Positions 58,960 through 64,000 of a DNA stretch of 64,000 bases are shown in pieces. Numbering within the stretch: the first letter of the stretch is position 1; each line of letters begins with the position of its first letter. The stretch is from NCBI GenBank assembly GCA_011037195.1, contig JAAEAF010007985.1, positions 1-64,000 of the forward strand. Direction: 5' to 3'. The DNA is from Triatoma infestans (Eukaryota; Arthropoda; Insecta; Hemiptera; Reduviidae). The position numbers and the translations under genes were made by a program. The notes beneath the pieces are model-generated. The model worked only from the letters and a program-made list of their open reading frames with translations. It was not told where the DNA came from and did no database searches.

Positions 58960-59514
58960 TGTACGTCGCGCACTCCAACTAACATACTCATTGTTTTTTT
59001 TTTTCTTTTTTTCCCATTGTTTCGTAAAACCGCCGGATGTAAAGTTATCCCCTAACTGTATACAATTTAAAGCTGACGGTGCGTTAAATTTACATTTACA
59101 ATTAATTATGTCATTCCCATCTCATTTGTCCTTGTTTTATCACTTTACTGATGTGTAAATGTGTGCGTGTGAGTGTGAGGGATAAAACTACTCGAGCGGA
59201 AAGGATTTTCGATTTTCAGTTCAGCAAAGTGCGCCCCTAAGTATGGTAGAAGAAAATCAAGTTCGCACAGCGCGAGGAAAATATTTAGCGTTGAAACGCC
59301 CACGACACTTTTTGTTTGTTTTCCAAGTAAAATAAGTTCGAAAACATCTTTAATTTTCAAGAGAATCTTGAAATAACTATGGAGTTCATTGGATAGATTT
59401 AGGAGTTTCATTAGAAGTCGCAATCATTTTACTCTTTCCACTCCCAAGAAATGTATTTGCTTAAATGGCTTAGTCCAGACCAATAACCAAGACTGACTAC
59501 CTGTTCTTGAGATT

Positions 59515-60215
59515 CAATCTCCAAAAGACTCAGAGCGGCTGGTAAGTTCAAACTTGAAAGTGAAAGCGTAGATAATACCATTACGATCCGGACACGAAAG
59601 TTCCGATTAAAAATGGGTCAACCGGAGTACGCCTTTACTGATCTTTTTTTTTTAGTATTTCAATATCTTTTCAAAGGATTTTTTTAATTTTTTCTTGAAT
59701 TTCTCTAAAACATAAAGAGCTAATACTTTCATTTGAAACATTTTTCAGGAAAACTTCATTTTAGGGGGTTTTGGGGAAGGGGTGAAATTAGACTTGCTTC
59801 TAAACTGCTAATTCCGTATACACTTACGTTCCCATCATTGTATTAATCCAGTATAACATTAATAAAAATTAAATTTATTTCCAAAATTCCGAAAGTTTTG
59901 AAGAAAATCCGTTCACTGGAAGTGCGGCTTCACTGAACGTTTTTTCGGTGATTTTCTCGACGAGCTTCTTAGAACTTGGTATACTAATTACACATATCTA
60001 GATCTATCACTTTTGTTAGAAACATGTTTACGGGTAAGTAGATTTTAGCGGGGTTCTTTCTGGGAGAGCTGGGGAAAATCATGCTCCCGGTAAATGTCGT
60101 TTTTAGTTTAGGTTCTTCCAATTATACTTTCAAAATTGAAGGCAGTTTGAAGAAAATGTATCTATAATTGTAAAGAGAAAGAGAAAGAGTAAGAGCAAAG
60201 TTTGATCAAATTTCT
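59515..60215 (+). repeat. R1 family, plus copy
   Basis: GTAAGTTCAAACTTGAAAG, CAACCGGAGTACGCCTTTAC, AAACTTCATTTTAGGGGGTT, CACTGGAAGTGCGGCTTCAC, and ends GAAAGAGTAAGAGCAAAGTT. Confidence 0.7.
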
Positions 60216-60924
60216 GTTATTTATTAAATTGCTAGAGCCATTTTCCTAGGGAATAGTACAGAAGGAAGGAATAAGATGAGCCTGGGCTGGCAAACTAAGG
60301 TCCATGAATGTGTGATTAGTAATGCGGGACAAGTATTTAGCTAGGAAACACGGCGCACGACTGATCTGTTTTAAAGTTCTGTTTTGTAATTTGTAATACT
60401 AGTTAAAATCACTCTTGTCTTCTTCTTCTTCTTCCTCCACATCTATATAGAACATTACAATATTCTAACTATAACTACAGCCATCGCCATCAGAGGTCAC
60501 TAGTGTCAAACTCGTTAGAGTGTGGCAAGTGTGTCTAATGAGAGACCCATCTCGTCTTCGTGGCCTCTCGTCAATTTTCAATCCTACCAACAGTGTAAAG
60601 CCAGTTTAGTATAAAAGCTCAATGTAAGGCAACACATAAGTGGGGCTAGCTTTGTACGACAACCATCCCAAGTTGTTGTTAGGGTCAGGATGGACTTTCC
60701 AACTACGTAAACAGATAGTGCTAGTTGCTAGTTCGCGCGAGTATCTCTTAAGTCTCTCGCTCTCTCTCTCTCTCTCACTCACATACACAATCAGGCAGAC
60801 TTAGGGAGAGTGCCTATATCTAAAGTACTTAGTACCATGTGTCACATAAGTCCCCCACCACCGCTCCCGGCCGTTATACACCTCCTACTATAACTATCTT
60901 TGGGCTAGCTAAATCTTCCACATT

Positions 60925-60937
60925 ACACACACACACA

Positions 60938-60976
<39 letters not shown>

Positions 60977-60990
60977 ACATACACACACAT
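60925..60990. repeat. AC microsatellite with AT interruptions
   Basis: About 30 AC units with ATAC interruptions. Confidence 0.9.
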
Positions 60991-61649
60991 TACAAACATT
61001 CTAGGTTCATGTAAAACCATTACAGGTAGAATACATTACATTATAACAAAATAACGTACACACAAACTCACATCGTGTTTGTAGAGTGTTGTTTGTTGTT
61101 TCACAGACAGACAGACAGAGAGAGAGAGTGAGTGTGTGGTATGGTTCTATACCCTAGTTGAATTACAATCACCAATATCTTTCATACGATCCACTCGACG
61201 AACAACCCAACTACAAACCCAGCAACCCAACATCATCCATAGATACCACGCTCACTCTCTCTAACTAACTATCTATCTATCTTCTACAAACAACTGTTAG
61301 TTAGCTCGCCTATATATATATATATATACTACCATAACAAATATAAAGCCACATTATTCCTCTACTTATTCTCACTAACAAACACTATAATATATATATT
61401 CCCTCTCACTTACTCTCTCATTCTAATCATGTTAAGAATTACAAATTAGTTTTCAATATAACACCCACGTAGATAGAACTTGTTGCAATTTAATGCATCT
61501 ACTAAAGTGCACTAGATAATAAACTTTATGTTTTTACTCTTTTTATTTAGTATTTACTATAGCGCCAATAATATTGAACAAACATTTGAATTTTAAAGTC
61601 TCATATTCCTCAAACTCAATTAAAAACAAATTTTTTAAAAAAATGTACA

Positions 61650-62135
61650 AATAAAAAAGTGGTAGGTGTATACGTGTGTGTGCAGTTAGTATCCCAAGTT
61701 TAAAGGAAGTCACTGGAGTCGTTTTTCGAGAAAATTCCAAAAAAATACTCAAAAACCTTTAGTTAAATCTCATTTCCTATCGATTTTCTTCAAGTTTTGG
61801 AATTCTAACAATGTTTCTAATGTATATTAATATTATATAGGTGGCACAACCATATATGATACTGAAGTGGTACTTCCGGGGAAAGTATAACGCTACTGTT
61901 TCCCCAGAATCTCCCAAAAAATCAATTTTCCCGGGGAAAATGTTTCAAATAAAAGTGATAGGTATTTATTTGTGTAGATAATATACGAGATTTAAAGAAA
62001 ATGTTGGAATCGGTTTCGAGAAAATTAAAAAATGGCAAAAAAATATTCAGCAAAGTCGGCGGATGAATTTTGCCCCCGAAACCTTCCTGTCAAATGCGGT
62101 GGTGGTACTACCTAAACGGAATATCATGTACTATT
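61650..62135 (-). repeat. R1 family, minus copy truncated by the LINE
   Basis: TTAAAGGAAGTCACTGGAG, TTTCCCCAGAATCTCCCAAA, AATCAATTTTCCCGGGGAAA, CAAATAAAAGTGATAGGTAT, GTGGTACTACCTAAACGGAA. R1 stops at about 62135, just before the LINE tail at 62182. Confidence 0.75.
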
Positions 62136-62181
62136 ATTTGCTTAATATTTTTGTTGGTAAAAATTCATGTTTCGGTCAGTG

Positions 62182-64000
62182 TGATGATGATGATGATCAC
62201 GGCTCTACAGCCCATTACTGAGCCTTGGCCTCCTCGATCCGCTTCCGCCAGTCCTCCCTTTCAATGCGGCAGCCTTCTCATTTCTCACATTTAATAATTT
62301 TTCAGAGTCTTCGCTGACGCCATCAACCCATCGGAGTTTAGGACGACCGACTCTTCTTGCCCTTTGGACCCTTTCCTCAAGGACCATTCTGGGCACCTCA
62401 TCATTTGGTAACCTTGCTACATGACCTGCCCAGCGCAGTCTGCCCAGTCTAATGACTTTGCCAATGCTTGGCTCCTGGAATAGATCCATTACATCGTCAT
62501 TTGATCTTCTCCTGTAGTTACTACCCTCTCTAACAGGGCCATAAATCCTCCTGAGGATCTTCCTTTCGAAAAGCTGCAGTATCCTTTCATCTCCTTTAGA
62601 GATAGCCCACGCTTCAGAACCATATGATAAAACAGGCCGAATGAGCGTCTTGTAAAGAATAATTTTTGTATTCCATGATACAAGTTTGCTCTTAATATGT
62701 CGGCTGATTCGGAAATAGCATTTATTTGTCTGCACCACTCTCTTTTTAATTTCTGCGGATACATTGTTGTCCTCAGTGACTACAGTGCCAAGGTAGGTGA
62801 AAGAATTTACCCTTTCAACATTGAAACCTCCTATGGACACGCTACTGGTGCGCCTCGCTGGTTCTCCTGCAATCATATATTTTGTTTTTGCTCTCATTTA
62901 TTGTCAGTTTCACTTCGCCGGCCGCTCTAGCAAGGCAAAGGAATGCCTTTCCATGTCTCTAAAGGATCTCCCCACAATATCCACATCGTCCGCATATGCC
63001 AGAATCTGTACAGACTTGTGGAATATTGTACCCGTTCGCTGATGGTTGGCCTTACGAATAACAGGAGGTTAAAGAGTAGACATGATAAGGCGTCTCCCTG
63101 TCTTACACCTTTGCTGACACCAAAGTCATTAGAGATGCTGCCTTGCATGCGCACAGCACATCGAGCGCCTAACATAGTCATCTTTATTAATCGGATCAGC
63201 TTCGGTGGGATATTCATGTCGACGAGGGCTTTGTAAAGTTCCTTTCTTCGAACACTGTCATAGGCGCACTTGAAATCCACGAATAGATGATGGGTTTGGA
63301 GGTTATACTCCCTACCTTTTTCCAAGATCAATCGAAGGGTAAATATCTGATCTATAGTTGCTTTGTTCCTTCTGAAACCACACTGGTATTTGTCTATCTC
63401 TCTCTCAGCATATGGGACAAGCCTAGCGTATAAGATATTGGAGAATATTTTGTAGACGCAATTGAGGAGTGAGATGCCCCGATAATTGCTACAATTCAAT
63501 GAATCTCCTTTTTTAAGAATTGGGCATATGACTGCTTTTCCCCAAGATTCGGGCATTACTTCGCTAGTCCAGACTTTCAGAAATATTTCTCTCAGTTCTT
63601 TAGCGAGCTCCTCTCCACCCCTTTTAAACAACTCCGCGGGCATATTGTCGTTGCCAGGGGCTTTGTTATTTTTCATTTTATCTATGATAACCCTAATCTC
63701 TTCATCATCGGGTGGTTCAATGTTGTCTCCAGTAGGGATCGTTACCTGAGTGGTCTCATTTTCTACACTCTCATTTAGGACGTTATCGAAATGCCGCGCC
63801 CAACGGTTCAAAATTTCACTCTCCTGGGTCGTGATCGAGCCATCCTCTAATCTACAAGGACCAGCCTTTGGATTGAATGGCGCTCTTGCCTGATTAATAT
63901 TTTGAAAAATTCCCGACTGTTCCTATTTCCTCTATGTACTTCCAATCCCGCTATTTGTTTTTTTTTCACATTCCCTCTTTTTCCTTTTATGCAGTTTCTT
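62182..64000 (-). mobile_element. non-LTR retrotransposon (RTE-like), 5' part beyond the window
   Basis: The minus strand carries the reverse transcriptase and C-terminal part of a LINE whose endonuclease would lie past 64000. Recognisable blocks in order are NKAPGNDNMPAELFK, ICPILKKGDSLNCSNYRGIS, QCGFRRNKATIDQIF, SKGVRQGDALS, AYADDVDIVGRS, SFTYLGTVVTEDNN, and RLRWAGHVARLPNDEVPRMV. The 3' end has a (GAT)n run on the plus strand at 62182-62196 just after the stop, like the short tandem tails of RTE elements. The other boundary is outside the window. Clade is inferred from these blocks; a related jockey/CR1-type clade is the alternative. It truncates an R1 repeat ending near 62135. Confidence 0.85.
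62205..64000 (-). pseudogene. LINE endonuclease/reverse transcriptase ORF, frameshifted
   Basis: The reverse-transcriptase frame from about 63895 down to 63075 breaks just after ALSCLLFNLLL. The catalytic YADD (62986-63000) lies in a second frame that ends in a stop after a Pro-Ala-Lys. The C-terminal frame from 62897 to 62205 is a third frame, shifted by an extra A in an AAAAA run. A fourth shift sits near 63898, where the frame containing GNRNSREFF upstream gives way to the one reading NINQARAPFNPK. These breaks make this copy unable to encode an active protein. Missing upstream are the endonuclease domain and start codon. Confidence 0.8.

Noticed and set aside
60606..60788. Minus-strand frame with SERERESER that might be the missing start of the dachshund coiled coil
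   Set aside because: The Arg/Glu run comes from a TC microsatellite and the rest shows none of the DD2 residues.
1..64000. CRISPR arrays, operons, rRNA
   Set aside because: No direct-repeat/spacer structure, no clustered co-directional genes, and no rRNA-like sequence; the composition and exon structure are those of an animal nuclear genome.

Overview
This is intronic, repeat-laden, AT-rich animal nuclear DNA, most likely from an arthropod (probably an insect) with a large genome. There are no operons or bacterial-type genes. Microsatellites of AC/TG and AT are frequent, transposon relics are dense, and the only gene I can name is cut into short exons separated by introns of 2 to 21 kb.

The named gene is the 3' part of dachshund (dac), a DACH/Ski-family nuclear transcriptional co-regulator, on the minus strand. 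I reconstructed it by eye from splice sites and reading phase. One exon encodes the conserved C-terminal coiled coil (34874-35020). A second is long and rich in Asn, Gly, Ser and Pro (29836-30447). A possible 24-nt microexon lies at 20057-20080. A conserved exon encodes SLAQELEMERKVRHQQ (8971-9051), and the terminal coding exon encodes SRPSYYKNSVLFSSAT and a stop (6921-6973). Every internal exon is a multiple of 3 and every junction is phase 1, so the long exon and the microexon can be skipped without changing frame. The upstream exons (DD1 domain, start of DD2) were not found and should lie upstream, probably beyond 64000. If so, everything from 35021 to 64000 is dac intron. Two possible plus-strand first exons (46803-46937 and 48078-48148) may mark another gene or promoter inside it.

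Most of the remainder is mobile DNA. One unclassified, non-coding family of about 0.5-1.2 kb units (called R1 here) occurs in at least 25 diverged fragments on both strands from about 9.4 kb to 62.1 kb. It begins with an ACTTTCTCTTACT hairpin and ends with a GTGTGA...TCACAC hairpin. Four younger elements sit inside R1 copies: a tRNA-derived SINE (17.3 kb), a Penelope-like hammerhead repeat (41.6 kb), a palindromic element (45.4 kb) and a short hAT transposon with its target duplication (52.2 kb). Three copies of a repeat resembling the hammerhead-ribozyme end of Penelope-like retroelements (0.65, 41.75 and 50.05 kb), one with an intact core, and two palindromic elements carrying hammerhead-like motifs in their arms (24.5 and 45.4 kb) are the most interesting mobile features. 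A frameshifted RTE-like LINE occupies 62182-64000, and smaller LINE relics lie at 15.6, 22.4 and 34.3 kb.

Layout: 1-5.5 kb, AT-rich DNA beyond the dac 3' end with a decayed TIR transposon; 5.5-7 kb, dac 3' UTR and last coding exon; 7-35 kb, dac exons and repeat-filled introns; 35-62 kb, probable upstream dac intron with R1, hAT and Penelope-like insertions and candidate plus-strand exons; 62-64 kb, LINE.
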